From: Ceratopteris richardii
Lineage: Eukaryota; Streptophyta; Polypodiopsida; Polypodiales; Pteridaceae
Reading direction: 5' to 3'
DNA: 64,000 nt
Assembly: GCA_020310875.1 (NCBI GenBank)
Contig: CM035433.1
Coordinates: forward strand, 110,740,806-110,804,805
Shown here: piece after piece, positions 44,474-55,069 of the stretch
Numbering within the stretch: the stretch's first letter is position 1
How the letters are laid out: each line of letters begins with the position of its first letter
The notes under the pieces: model-generated
Seen by the model: the letters and a program-made list of their open reading frames with translations, nothing else
What the model was told of the DNA's origin: nothing
Databases searched by the model: none
Translations under genes and position numbers: made by a program

Positions 44474-45494
44474 CTATTGATAGAGAACAACATCAAATGC
44501 ATCTCCAGCATCATGAAGACTCAATCGTACACCTCTTTCCATAGGAGTGGCAATAGGTTTACAGTCTTCAAGGCCAAAATGCTGCAATAATGTGTCAATA
44601 TATTTTGTTTGACACAAAGCCATTCCACCATCAACGTGCATAAATTGAATGCCCAAATAATGATCCAAATGCCCCAAATCAGACATCTCAAATGAGGCAT
44701 GCAGATCATTCTTAAAATCAGCTATATACTTCTCAATAGGACCAATGAGCAGCATGTCATCAACATAGACAACAATGATCCGAAGCACATCATGAGCACG
44801 CTTAACATATAAGGTGCTTTCAGTTGGACTGTTCTCAAAACCATGTCCAATTAGATAGGCATGTATCTTCTCATACCAAGCACGTGGTGCTTGTTTTAAA
44901 CAATATAATGCCTTCTTTAACCTACACATCTGGTTTTCATGCCCTTTCTGCACAAAGCCACGGGGTTGAAAAACATACACTTCCTCATGCAAGTCACCAT
45001 TCAGAAATGTTGTTTTAATGTCCAGCTACTGTACATTCCAACCATGATGGGCTGCAAGTGCACAGATGCTATGAACAATAGTCATTTGGCAAGTAGGTGC
45101 AAAGGTCTCCTCAAAATCAATGCTTCTCTCCTGTGAATAGCCCTTTGCAACAAGCCTAGCCTTATACCTGTCAACTGTACCATCAGGTTTACGCTTCAGC
45201 TTGTATACCCACTTAGTGCCAATGGCCTTCTTGCCAGGAGGCAAGTCACATAAAGACCAAGTACCATTCTTCATTATTGCATCATATTCAGATTGCATAG
45301 CAGCCATCCAATTTTCTGAGTTTTGTGCTTCATCAAATGAAACAGGCTAAGTTCCATCACAGAAACTAGATGCAGCCATAGCATAGAAATCTGATGCAAA
45401 AGAGGCACTATGAGAGCCTGATCGAGTACGATATGATAGAGGTGCATCTAATTTGTTGTCACGCAAGGTCTGCACGAGCCATTTTGGCATAGTT
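44474..45494 (-). pseudogene. copia reverse transcriptase
   Basis: Starts beside the TRIM with MPKWLVQTLRDNKLDAPLSY, then [88 protein letters not shown] (catalytic YVDD intact) and [17 protein letters not shown]. The stop at 45347 and another near 45025 break it. Confidence 0.87.
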
Positions 45495-45499
45495 CTTGC

Positions 45500-45795
45500 T
45501 ATTACCATTAGTGTCCATGTGAAAGGCCAAATGGCCACCGGACACTTCTTTGTATATGTTCTTTAATAAAACATATAGTGGCCTGGTCAGTCACAGACTG
45601 TAAGTTCGACCGCATTTGTAAGACCTAAGAAGTCTGTCTTCGTGCTCCCTGTGTACTGCGTTTTCTGCGTATTGTACAATATCTGTGCGGAGTACTGTGT
45701 GTGGCGACAGGAGCTCGGTTTTCTACTTTGAGCATATCGTCGTGGAGCTCTCGAGAAGGAGAGTCCATTGTGGTGCACGCCATCGAAATACTTCA
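45500..45795 (+). repeat. 5' LTR of the TRIM-like element
   Basis: TATTACCATTAGTGTCC to GAAATACTTCA; the first TG has mutated to TA. Confidence 0.93.
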
Positions 45796-45796
45796 C

Positions 45797-45808
45797 TGGT
45801 ATCAGAGC
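45797..45808 (+). promoter_or_regulatory. Primer binding site, initiator tRNA-Met
   Basis: TGGTATCAGAGC one base after the LTR, perfect match. Confidence 0.93.
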
Positions 45809-46009
45809 AGTTCGAGGCAAAAAGCTTTGTTCCTTTTGTGCGAGCGAAGCGAACCCCCCCCCCCCCAGGTTTTCTCCAAGGCTTACGACTAAGGCGACGA
45901 CCAAGGCATAGACCTTGGCATACCTTGTCATCCGAGTCACCGAAGTCACCGTTGGCGCCATTGGCTGCGCACGAGGGAGGACCTCAACGATCAAGGAATA
46001 TAGAGGTTC

Positions 46010-46086
46010 CCGGTACTTCCCGGGAGGTCACCCATCCCAGTACTGTTCCCCCCAGAGCTCGCTTAACTGCGGCAATCTCTTGCCAC
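46010..46086 (-). ncRNA. 5S rRNA-like segment (3' two thirds) with internal promoter boxes
   Basis: The minus strand reads CAGTTAAGCGAGCTCTGGGG, then CAGTACTGGGATGGGTGACC, then TCCCGGGAAGTACC. This aligns without gaps to plant 5S rRNA from about position 45 to 118. It covers box A (AGTTAAGCGTGCTTGGG type), the intermediate element and box C (GGATGGGTGACCTCCTGGGAAGTCC type). I count about 60 matches in 74 positions by eye. The 5' 45 bases or so are not recognisable and no T-run terminator follows. It is therefore a derivative, not a 5S gene. Confidence 0.8.
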
Positions 46087-46438
46087 TAAGCTACACTCTT
46101 GTGGTGTTTGAAGAAGGGGAAAGACTAAGGTTGGCATTACCTTGAACAAGTTTTGGTCCCTCAAAGCTTCATTTTTGCTTTTAAAGCCTATTTCTGAAGC
46201 AATTTTGGGGTGTTTTTGGAGCCATTTTGGAGTACTTTCGCACGTAGTTCTCTTCACACAGGTCCAAGAACATCAAGAAGAGTGTTCCTTGTACTTCTCA
46301 GACAATAAATATCAACCTTTGGGGCTGTACTTTCAGCCACACTCGTAAAACTACAGGTTTCTCGAGGGGTTTTCAGTTTTGGTGGGAGCTGTCGCTACAA
46401 ATTTATGCAGGTTTTTTAAAGCCTAAAACATCAGAGTT

Positions 46439-46670
46439 GACAGACTTCTTAGGTCTTACAAATGCGGTCGAACTTACAGTCTGTGACTGACCAGGCCACT
46501 ATATGTTTTATTAAAGAACATATACAAAGAAGTGTCCGGTGGCCATTTGGCCTTTCACATGGACACTAACGGTAACAATCTCCCACTAAAGGCCAATATG
46601 GCCAGAGTAACTATGGGAGAAAAAAGAAAGAATGATAAAGAATACCTGAGTGTAAGTATACAAACTATAC
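46439..46670. repeat. Left arm of a 232 bp perfect inverted repeat
   Basis: Exact reverse complement of 46757-46988, with an 86 bp spacer. The pairing region covers internal DNA plus the first 139 bp of the 3' LTR. Confidence 0.93.
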
Positions 46671-46756
46671 TAGCGACAGCTGCAGGATGGGGGTTACTTG
46701 ATTCTTGATCTTACACAGTCACTTGTATACTGTGTAACATGCCCATCAGGTGGGAG

Positions 46757-46988
46757 GTATAGTTTGTATACTTACACTCAGGTATTCTTTATCATTCTTT
46801 CTTTTTTCTCCCATAGTTACTCTGGCCATATTGGCCTTTAGTGGGAGATTGTTACCGTTAGTGTCCATGTGAAAGGCCAAATGGCCACCGGACACTTCTT
46901 TGTATATGTTCTTTAATAAAACATATAGTGGCCTGGTCAGTCACAGACTGTAAGTTCGACCGCATTTGTAAGACCTAAGAAGTCTGTC
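46757..46988. repeat. Right arm of the 232 bp inverted repeat
   Basis: Pairs base for base with 46439-46670; the arm crosses from the internal region into the 3' LTR. Confidence 0.93.
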
Positions 46989-47145
46989 TTCGTGCTCCCT
47001 GTGTACTGCGTTTTCTGCGTATTGTACAATATCTGTGCGGAGTACTGTGTGTGGCGACAGGAGCTCGGTTTTCTACTTTGAGCATATCGTCGTGGAGCTC
47101 TCGAGAAGGAGAGTCCAGTGTGGTGCACGCCATCGAAATACTTCA
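46850..47145 (+). repeat. 3' LTR of the TRIM-like element
   Basis: TGTTACCGTTAGTGTCC to GAAATACTTCA, preceded by the purine-rich TTTAGTGGGAGA. Confidence 0.93.
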
Positions 47146-47150
47146 CTTGC

Positions 47151-48240
47151 CTTCTCAATATCAGCTCTCTCATCAATAAGTGCATCATGTAAATCTGCAT
47201 CTGAAATGGAATGATCTACATCATCACATGAAACCTACAAAGGCTGAGAAGTTGCCTCATTACGACCAGCACTAGATTGTCCACCTATAAAAAGAGGCAG
47301 CAAAGTATCATACATGTCTTTGGAGCTAACAGATGTCTCCTCAGTACATGAAAGCAATGGCTGAATAGCATCTTCCACAAAAACAACATCACGGCTAACC
47401 AGAATGCGTTTAGTCTATGGATGATACAGACGATAGCCTTTACTTTCAGAACTGTACCCAACAAAAATACATTTTAGTGCTTTATCATCCAATTTTCTAC
47501 GATGTTGTTCAGCCACTAATGCATATGCCAAACAACCAAAACCAGGCAGATGAGCAACAGATGCCTTGCGGTCATGCCAAGCCTCATATGGAGTGATAGA
47601 ATGCAGCGCTTTAGTGGGACACCTACTAAGTACATATGCTGCACACATGACAGCCTCAAGCCAGAAACTATGTGGTAGAGCCTGACTCTTGAACATACAC
47701 CTCGCCATCTCTATGAGTGACCTGTTCCTCCATTTAGCAACGCCATTCTCTTCAGGCATATACGGCACTGTACATTGGTGTTTTATCCCACGTTCAGCTA
47801 GAAATGCATTAAAATTAGAAGACATATATCCCCCTCCCTCGATCAAAACAGAGTGGGCCCATTTTACATGCTGACAGATTTTCAGCCAAAGCCAAAAACT
47901 GTTTAAAGCACATAAACACTTCGGACTTTTCCTTCAATGGGTATACCCATGCATGCCTAGAAAAATCATCGATGTAAGTCATGAAGTAAAGATAATTCCA
48001 AAAAGAAGCTGTCCGCATAGGACCACAAACATCACTATGTACAAGCTGTAATTTTTGAGTAGCCCGAACTGAACCATCTTTTGGAAAGGATGAATGCTAC
48101 ATTTTGCCCAAAATACAGCCTTCACAAACATGTTTTCTAGGTCCCTCAAGTTTGGGCAAAGAGGACACCATTTCAGATTTCTACAGGCATAGAAAACTAG
48201 CAAAATTCAGATGCCCAAAGCGTGCATGCCAAAGCTTTAA
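47151..48240 (-). pseudogene. copia integrase
   Basis: Minus-strand readings: MVKAVFWAKC-like zinc region near 48140, YLYFMTYIDDFSRHAWVYPL near 47990-47930, MSSNFNAFLAERGIKHQCTV, NGVAKWRNRSLIEMARCM (catalytic Glu of ERKNRS altered to KWRNRS), [20 protein letters not shown] and KGYRLYHP. Then an acidic linker up to the TRIM insertion. Shifts near 48018 and 47846, stops near 47413 and 47230. Confidence 0.83.
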
Positions 48241-49910
48241 TTGCATCTAACACAGCCTGAGAATCATGTACTGCATATGCCGAATCATTTACAGATCTTT
48301 CATAGTCTATGATTTTATACAGCCCATGACATAAAATGCCCGAAGCAATAATCACATCGCCATTTGATAGATCATGAACTGTACACCTGCCATCAACAAA
48401 TTTCACAACCAAGCCAATCTTGGCTAATGCCGAAACTGATAATAGATTTTTCTTGATCCCTAGCACAAAGAAAGCATCTGCCAAAGTGAAAGAACTACCA
48501 TTAGCAGTAGTCAAAATGATCTTACCAACTACCATAATAGGATAAGAGGAGTTGTTGGCGCATGTAATAGTATTCCATGTAGGGGCAGTCTCGAGTGAAG
48601 AGAAGAAACTACGTTGCAAGGTAATATGTTTGGTCAGCCCACTCTCAAAGTACCAAACATCTGAGTCTACTGTAGACATGCATAGTTCATGAGAAGATGG
48701 GTCAAAACTACAAATAGTAGTAAATGCCCATTCTTCTTGCTGCACAAGATTAGCAGACTCCATTTTTGGTGTAGAGGCTTCTGCAACAACCATTCCGGCC
48801 TCTTTCTTCTTTGCCTCTTTAGCAGCCAGTTTTGGACAGTTCTTTATGATATGATCATTCCCTTTATAGTACTTGCAAAACAACTTCTGCTTTTTTGATT
48901 TTTTCTCATCTTTATCTTGGTTCTTCGAATGTGCCCTTCTGACTAGCGAGGAAAGCTTGATCTGCAACATGCATAATGGACCTATTTTGCCTGGACTGAT
49001 CCTCCTGCAACAGAGCATAGACTAACTCCTCAAATGACAAGGCATTTGGATTGCCTTTCATCATCAATCAAAGAGTAGAAGCAAAACTCTAATATGAATC
49101 AGGAAGACCATTCAGAACAGTCTACACAAGTGAGCTATCTGGTATAACCTCATTAGTAGAAATCAACTGTTCCTTCAAGTCTTTGATCTTTGTTAGAAAA
49201 CTATCATGGAATCACCTTCATTCATGTGCTCACTCTCCAATTGTTTTCGGACGTAAGCAACACGAGCCTCATTCCTACCTTGGTACAATGTAGTAAGTGT
49301 ATCCGAAGCATCCTTAGATGTTCTGCAAGAGCGTATGTGAGGAATAATGGCAAGTTTGATAGACAAAGCTATCAATGCATGTGCCTGGTCATCTCTGCCA
49401 TTCCAATGAATCTGATTTGCAATAGGTGCAACAGAAATCGGACTAGAAACAGGAATATACAGAATATCATCATCTTTGACACCTTCTGCATCACCTTCAA
49501 GACCTGTAGTTGTAACATTTGCAAGTGTGAGAGGACATTTTTCAACACCCTCCACAATGTTCCACACTCCTTTTGCAACCAATACATGTCGCATCATATA
49601 AGCCTATAACGGGTAGTTGGTACCATCCAACTTATCCTCAAGAGCCAACATACGGAATAGATCACTACTTTATGCCATGGCCAGTGACCAAAATACCTTG
49701 ATGTAGAAAATTGACTGTATCTCAAAAAGTTGAATGGAAGTACCCAGACGAATTCTGCTAGACCTATAGCAGACTTTGAGATGATTATACTGGCAAACAG
49801 AAACTGGTATATACCTTTGGCACAAAAAGACAAAATAGGCTGCACAATCACTCTGATAGTGGGTTCGGAGGCCGAAACACGCTGAGTTTGCTCACCAAAA
49901 TTCATGCGAT
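48241..49910 (-). pseudogene. copia gag, nucleocapsid, protease and pre-integrase
   Basis: Gag from about 49676 (VIYSVCWLLRISWMVPTTRY is a shifted-frame reading; the correct frame gives MMRHVLVAKGVWNIVEGVEK from 49597). It passes NEARVAYVRKQLESEHMNEG to the knuckle FCKYYKGNDHIIKNCP, where the second Cys is Tyr. Protease reads WYFESGLTKHITLQRSFFSS: the catalytic Asp of DSG is Glu. Pre-integrase follows to 48241. Stops near 49190 and 49090. Confidence 0.83.
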
Positions 49911-49964
49911 TCTAACACTGCAAACGGAGGAGTGTCGATGACACCCTAGATGAAGCGACGACGT

Positions 49965-49976
49965 GCTCTGATACCA
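49965..49976 (-). promoter_or_regulatory. Primer binding site, initiator tRNA-Met
   Basis: Plus-strand GCTCTGATACCA, the exact complement of the consensus, two bases from the 5' LTR. Confidence 0.93.
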
Positions 49977-49978
49977 AT

Positions 49979-50206
49979 TGTTGGAGATAGATGTCTGCAG
50001 AAGCACGCGAACAGCACAAGGATGAAGAAGAAGCTTGGAGCTCAACACACAATACTGAATGTATTACTAGAGAATGTTCAAAGATAAGTAGCCCATTAGG
50101 GCAATAGGCATATATACAAGTCGGGAGAAAAACCTTGTAAAGAGGGAAAAAAGTGCCCCAGTGGTCCTAGAGTGTTCACATACATCACTACCTAAATATA
50201 TCAACA
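49979..50206 (-). repeat. 5' LTR, family-1 copia
   Basis: 228 bp; edges TGTTGGAGATAGATG and TATATCAACA on the plus strand. Confidence 0.93.
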
Positions 50207-50211
50207 AGAAG

Positions 50212-51230
50212 TGTGCTATGATAGTTGTACTCATGATGGATCAACAAAAAGCAAAATAAATATCATTTAATTAGGGAGGTGATCAAAAGAAAAGCATGGA
50301 AAGCTTGAAACTAGTAGTTTCAATAGCTCCATATTGTGGGTCCCAGCTAAACCTCTATGCTTGCGATAATGCAAGTAATTATTCTTTACAAACTATTCTT
50401 ATTTGGGATTATGGACTAGTTGCTTTTTAAAGAAAGAAGTTGGCATTAGCTCAAATAAAAAAGGAACTATATGCAAATTTCCATGTTATGAAGGAATAGC
50501 GTCATTATATGTATAGTGTGAAATCAAAACAAGCTCTCTAACCAAATAGACATTAAATTTCATAATTTTCGATGTGAAGACACTCGTTTAGAGTCTAATG
50601 ATGATGGTAGATATAGGAAGGGAAGGCTTAATGTGGTGCGTACCTCACTTGGTTGCATGCCTATGCTCAACAACCTACGTTTTGCTTAGAACACTAGTGA
50701 GTTGGTTCATTCTATCATAGGAACATGTATGCTTGACCTTGCATATTCCAACATTTGGAAACCCATGGGTTTCAAATGAGGATGAAGTGCCAATGGATAC
50801 TCAAAGATGTCTCAACTAGAAGAATTAAATAATGCATGATGGATATCTATTACATAAAGGAAAGATGTGTATTTGAATAGATCTACAAAGAAGATGCCAC
50901 GCTTTGTATGAGTGTCATGGGACATTGTGTGGGAATCCCAATGTTAATAGGACATGATCTTGCTAAGACATAGTTATATTGTGTTTGACTACAAATGGAA
51001 TCTCTTGAATATGTTCTTAAATGTAATGTATTAGTTCAATAAAGCCAAAAGACTGAAGGTTTTATGTCTTCTCCACCCATTGGATATCTACATTGGGAAG
51101 TGGAAGAGCATCTCCATTAACTTCATGGTAGGATTACCCATGTCAAAGAGGGAGAATGACTCAGTGTGAGTAATTCTTGATAGGGTAACCAAAATGGCTA
51201 CGTACATTCCAAAAGACTAAAATGAAGAAA
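50212..51230 (+). pseudogene. gypsy RNase H and integrase remnant
   Basis: Continues the gypsy body cut at 43680. RNase H reading LYACDNASNYSLQTILI and KLALAQIKKELYANFHVMKE at 50350-50500. After a degraded stretch, DGYLLHKGKMCI (before the zinc-binding domain) and ECHGTLCG appear near 50840-50940. The integrase core start INFMVGLPMSKRENDSV and VILDRVTKMATYIPK follows at 51115-51220, with the first catalytic Asp region altered to NFM. It ends near 51230 in simple sequence. Confidence 0.75.
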
Positions 51231-51366
51231 ATGAAATTGGCTAGGCTCTTTGTAGAGAACCCACATTGATTATATAGTCTTCTCTCTCTCTGTCTTTGTG
51301 TGTGTACATGTTTATGTGTATATATATTCCCAATTATGTGTGTGTATATATGTCCATACATATGAG

Positions 51367-52200
51367 CATAAGAAGAAGTGGGAGCTTGCTATACAAGAAG
51401 AAATAAAAGCTTTGCATGCTAATGATCATTGGGACTTTCCACATTATATCAAGCAAGAAATGAGTCTCGAGTTGCCTATCTCTAAAAACAACTAGAGAGT
51501 GAGCATATACAGGAAGATGATTCTATGGACCTTTTCGTCAAAAATAAAAGAGATTGGAAGGACAAGTTGATTGCTACAAATGAAATTTTACGAGACAGTT
51601 CAAGTGTTCATACTATTTTTTATGGTTTATCAAATTCTTATCTAAGTTTTCCTTCTAATCTTTGATGGTAAGGAAAATGGTTGTTTCTAAGACTCAATCT
51701 GCAAACTTGGTGCGAAATGAAGAATGTTCATTCATCCATATAGTTATGATCCATCGACCTACGATTATTTTATGCTAGTTGTTGAATTGGAATTTTTTTG
51801 CTGGTTTGACAATAGTGCGACTAAAACAATTACCCCTGAATGAAAATTCTTCATGTCACTTTTTCCACCACCATATTTACTCAAAATCAAAGCACATTGG
51901 TAGATTGTACTAGGAACATTGAGTTGCACTCAAACTCAAAGCACATTGTTAGGTGGTACTAAGAACATTGAGGTGCACTATCGATATGTCAAGGAGAGGC
52001 TCTTCACTAGAGAATTCGGTTTGGTATATGTGCCCACATTCGATAATGTTGCAGACCTTCTGGCAAAGGTTCTGCCACATGAGAATTTTGAAGCCTTTTG
52101 AAAGCTTTGGGATTACTGCATTTCGACACTTGACCTTATTTCACATTGATTGACACTTCCTTATACATAAGTGTCACTCCTTCTTCATTGCACCAGTCCT
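51367..52200 (+). pseudogene. Rearranged copia coding fragments, diverged family 1
   Basis: A start-of-reverse-transcriptase piece (KKWELAIQEEIKALHANDHW) is followed by gag sequence (RVAYLxKQLESEHIQEDDSM and LIATNEILRDSSSVHTIF). Then come a protease remnant (WFDNSATKTITPE) and finally the end of RNase H (NIEVHYRYVKERLFTREFGL, VADLLAKVLPHENFEAF). The order reverse transcriptase, gag, protease, RNase H is not that of an intact element. Deletion and rearrangement have brought these pieces together. It leads into a diverged family-1 LTR. Confidence 0.75.
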
Positions 52201-52204
52201 AGCA

Positions 52205-52620
<416 letters not shown>

Positions 52621-52893
52621 TGGGATCCCATATTATTGTTCTTCACCACAAACCATTAAAACCTATGTTTCATGCCCAATGCTCCTTTCAATTGAAGGCA
52701 TGCTTATGAGGTCTTTTGTTTCTTATGATCTTAAATTGCTGGATTGAAAATATACTCTTAAGTCCTTTTAATAAGTTGCACTTCCTTCTTGAAAGAGAAT
52801 GTGATATGTTGATGGTGAAAAATTCATTCAAATCTCATCATGCTCATTTTCTACTGCATAAATGTATAAGAACCTCTTTGGCGTGTATGACAT
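52621..52893. other. No gene recognised
   Basis: AT-rich spacer between the copia LTR and the next open region; one 67-codon open frame without a motif. Confidence 0.4.
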
Positions 52894-54690
52894 TTGCAAA
52901 AACCTTTATTGGTAAATAATTACCTAATCAACTTTGATTTATTCAAACATGAAATTATTTTCTTAATAGGGGTAATATCTCCCTCTCCCATTGATAAGAA
53001 TGGGATTTACAAGCTCACATATGCTTTACAATTATCTTTTGACAAAGATGTATCAAAAAGAGTAGATGCACATGAACTACTTAGAGTATTCTCACATCTA
53101 ACTAAGTATGGTTTAAAGATATCCATGACGGATGGATTAAGACCATATTGAAAACGATACATATTCATTTGAACTATCTCAATTAAATGATATAGATTCA
53201 TTTGCATTAAGTGGTGTAAATGTTATGGATTCATATGAATTGTGTGGCCTCAATGTTGTGGTATCATTTGAGTTAAGTGGATAAAATGAAGTGTAATCAT
53301 TTGTACTATGTGCATTAAATGATGTGGATTTATTTGGAGTAAATGAAGTGGTATCATTTGAGCTAAGTAGATTAAATGTTGTGGATTCATTTAACATATG
53401 TGAATTAAATATTGTGGATTCATTTGAATTATGTGGAGTAAATGAAGTGGTATCATTTGAGTTAAGTGGATTAAATTTTGTGGAATCATTTAACATATGT
53501 GAATTAAATATTGTGGATTCATTTGAATTATGTGGAGTAAATGAAGTGGTATCATTTGTGTTAAGTGGATTAAATAAAGTGAATCCATTTGTAATATGTG
53601 GATAAAATGATGTGGATTTATTTGAATTATGTGGATTTTAAATGAAGTGGTATCATTTGAATTATGTGGATTAAATGAAGTGGTATCATTTGAGTTATAT
53701 GGATTAAATGTTATGGATTCATTTGAAATATATGGATTAAATAAAGTGCTGTCATTTGAATTACGTGGATTAAATGAAGTGGATTCATTTCAGCTATATG
53801 GATTAAATGTCATGAATTCTTTTGAGAAAAAAATTAGTGTTTTTGTTTTGCAAATTTGAAAGTAAAACATGGCAAGAATGCCAAATGTGAATAATGATCT
53901 TGATCATACCTAATCTCAAAGGGTTTTATCTGAGCAGGATGCTCAATTCACACAATCCGGAATGGCATTTTGATTCCACCAAGATTTAGAGCCAGAAGGA
54001 TTAGAAGGAGCAGCATTGTCAATGAAAGAAGTAAAGAAGATATCTCCAAATCATTTTGTTCGTGATTATCTCTTTTGGGTGACAAGAAGGGCAAAAGAAA
54101 TAGCACCCTTAAAGCTTTTAGATTTACAACATGAAAGATTAGCAGAAACTATATTTCGATGCATTGTGCAAGTTGAGAGAGCATTACCAAATAATAATCA
54201 AATAGTATTATATTTCATTCAAAAAGTTTTTGTAGAGGATATTCTTTGTCAACGTGTAGATTGGGATGATGTTCCAAAGAATGTAGGTATTAGTTTGGGT
54301 CATCCTCCAAATCGAGCAGAGTTTTGTAATCAAGGAAATGAAGGCCCTCTTCCTCGAAAGTGGCCCTACATTTTGCTACCTGAAGAACATAATCTTCTAC
54401 ATGATTTGTCATCACAAGGAGAAGAATTATAGAATGAAAAACAATTCTTGCATTACGAAGAACAATAGATGATCAACAAAAGAGGATTGATGATGCAGAA
54501 AGTCAAGTGAAAAATTTACAAATTTCCTATGGATGCATATGAGAAAAAATATGGAAGACTCTTAGAGGCATCATCATCTTTTGATCGGTTTACTACCGAT
54601 GAGTTATTGAATCAAGAAAACATTAAAGAGACAAGCTTTGTTTGTAATCAAAGACATGATTATTATAAAACCATCGATTTTTTAGTTCAA
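52894..54690 (+). pseudogene. Unknown coding-like region with decapeptide repeats
   Basis: Three coding-like parts share the plus strand. 52894-53151 reads FSHLTKYGLKISMTDGLRPY at its end. 53150-53830 is a 30 bp repeat translating to NEVVSFELSGLN-type decapeptides. 54022-54432 (first ATG at 54022) gives a 136-residue charged, helical protein with KKISPNHFVRDYLFWVTRRA, AETIFRCIVQVERALPNNNQ and PLPRKWPYILLPEEHNLLHD. A coding-like continuation to about 54690 contains KYGRLLEASSSFDRFTTDEL. Stops separate them. I do not recognise the family; it may be a transposon protein, as a CACTA end begins 2 bp further on. Confidence 0.4.
53150..53830 (+). repeat. 30 bp minisatellite coding for decapeptides
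   Basis: About 22 units of the type AAATGAAGTGGTATCATTTG with AATTATGTGGATT, alternating with TTGTGGATTCATTTGAA units. Two unit types alternate (VVSFEL and VDSFxx). Most units stay in one frame, with TAA changes near 53282, 53292 and 53603. Confidence 0.85.
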
Positions 54691-54691
54691 T

Positions 54692-54960
54692 CACTACTAG
54701 AATAGGGGGGCATAGTGACGCCCACGAATTGAAAAAAATGGGAACTGTCGCTTATGCCATGCTACCGTCCCATAAGCAATGGCGCTGTTTTTTTTTTTAA
54801 GAGCTATCATCACATAAGCGATGTTAGCATCGCTTATGTGATGCTAAAACTATGCGTTGCAAATAGCGTCGCTAATTAGCGATGCCATTTGTGACATTGC
54901 CAAATTGCCCGTGACACTTTAGCATCGCATAAGCGACATCCTGTGTTCGAGAGCATCACA
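54692..54960 (+). mobile_element. CACTA (En/Spm-type) transposon end
   Basis: Begins CACTACTAGAATAGGGGGG, close to the plant CACTA terminal inverted repeat (CACTACTAGAAAA type). It is followed by subterminal repeats of GCATCGCTTATG and GCGACGCTA in both orientations, including a perfect hairpin at 54808-54843. Such subterminal motifs bind the transposase. The opposite end is not in the window and no transposase is visible; simple sequence starts at 55021. Confidence 0.78.
54808..54843. repeat. Perfect 16 bp hairpin in the CACTA subterminal region
   Basis: CATCACATAAGCGATG and CATCGCTTATGTGATG separated by four bases. Confidence 0.9.
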
Positions 54961-55020
54961 TAATCAACACTCTAGAATGTTAAAAAACATTCGATTTCTT
55001 CGTGCCGGGATTTGGACGCA

Positions 55021-55049
55021 CAAAGAGAGAGAGAGAGAGAGAGAGAGAT
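55021..55049. repeat. (GA)n microsatellite
   Basis: About 13 GA units, the left boundary of the simple-sequence block. Confidence 0.93.
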
Positions 55050-55069
55050 CGACACACTCCTTGAGGCCA

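Larger units (their letters stand above)
45500..47145 (+). mobile_element. TRIM-like LTR element with antisense 5S rRNA-like segment and large inverted repeat
   Basis: Two 296 bp LTRs (45500-45795 and 46850-47145) differ at about three positions. A perfect target duplication CTTGC (45495-45499 and 47146-47150), a primer binding site TGGTATCAGAGC and a purine tract complete the LTR-element structure. The internal 1054 bp code for no retroelement protein. They hold an antisense 5S rRNA-like block (46010-46086) and one arm of a 232 bp perfect inverted repeat. Cassandra TRIMs carry 5S sequence within the LTR in sense; here it is internal and antisense. Replication would need enzymes in trans. Confidence 0.92.
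43681..50206 (-). mobile_element. Family-1 Ty1/copia element carrying a TRIM-like insertion
   Basis: LTRs at 49979-50206 (5') and 43681-43910 (3'); perfect target duplication AGAAG (43676-43680 and 50207-50211). The minus strand holds gag, protease, integrase, [TRIM at 45500-47145], reverse transcriptase and RNase H. It lies in a gypsy body whose reverse transcriptase and RNase H are on either side. Damage includes a DSG-to-ESG change in protease and a deletion in RNase H. Confidence 0.93.

Noticed and set aside
45587..45994. Minus-strand open frame of 135 codons across the TRIM LTR and its internal region
   Set aside because: It crosses the LTR boundary and primer site and repeats at 46937-47200 only as far as the LTR; no protein family and no expected coding capacity.
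46010..46086. Functional 5S rRNA gene
   Set aside because: The first third of the RNA is missing, several positions differ and no T-run terminator follows.
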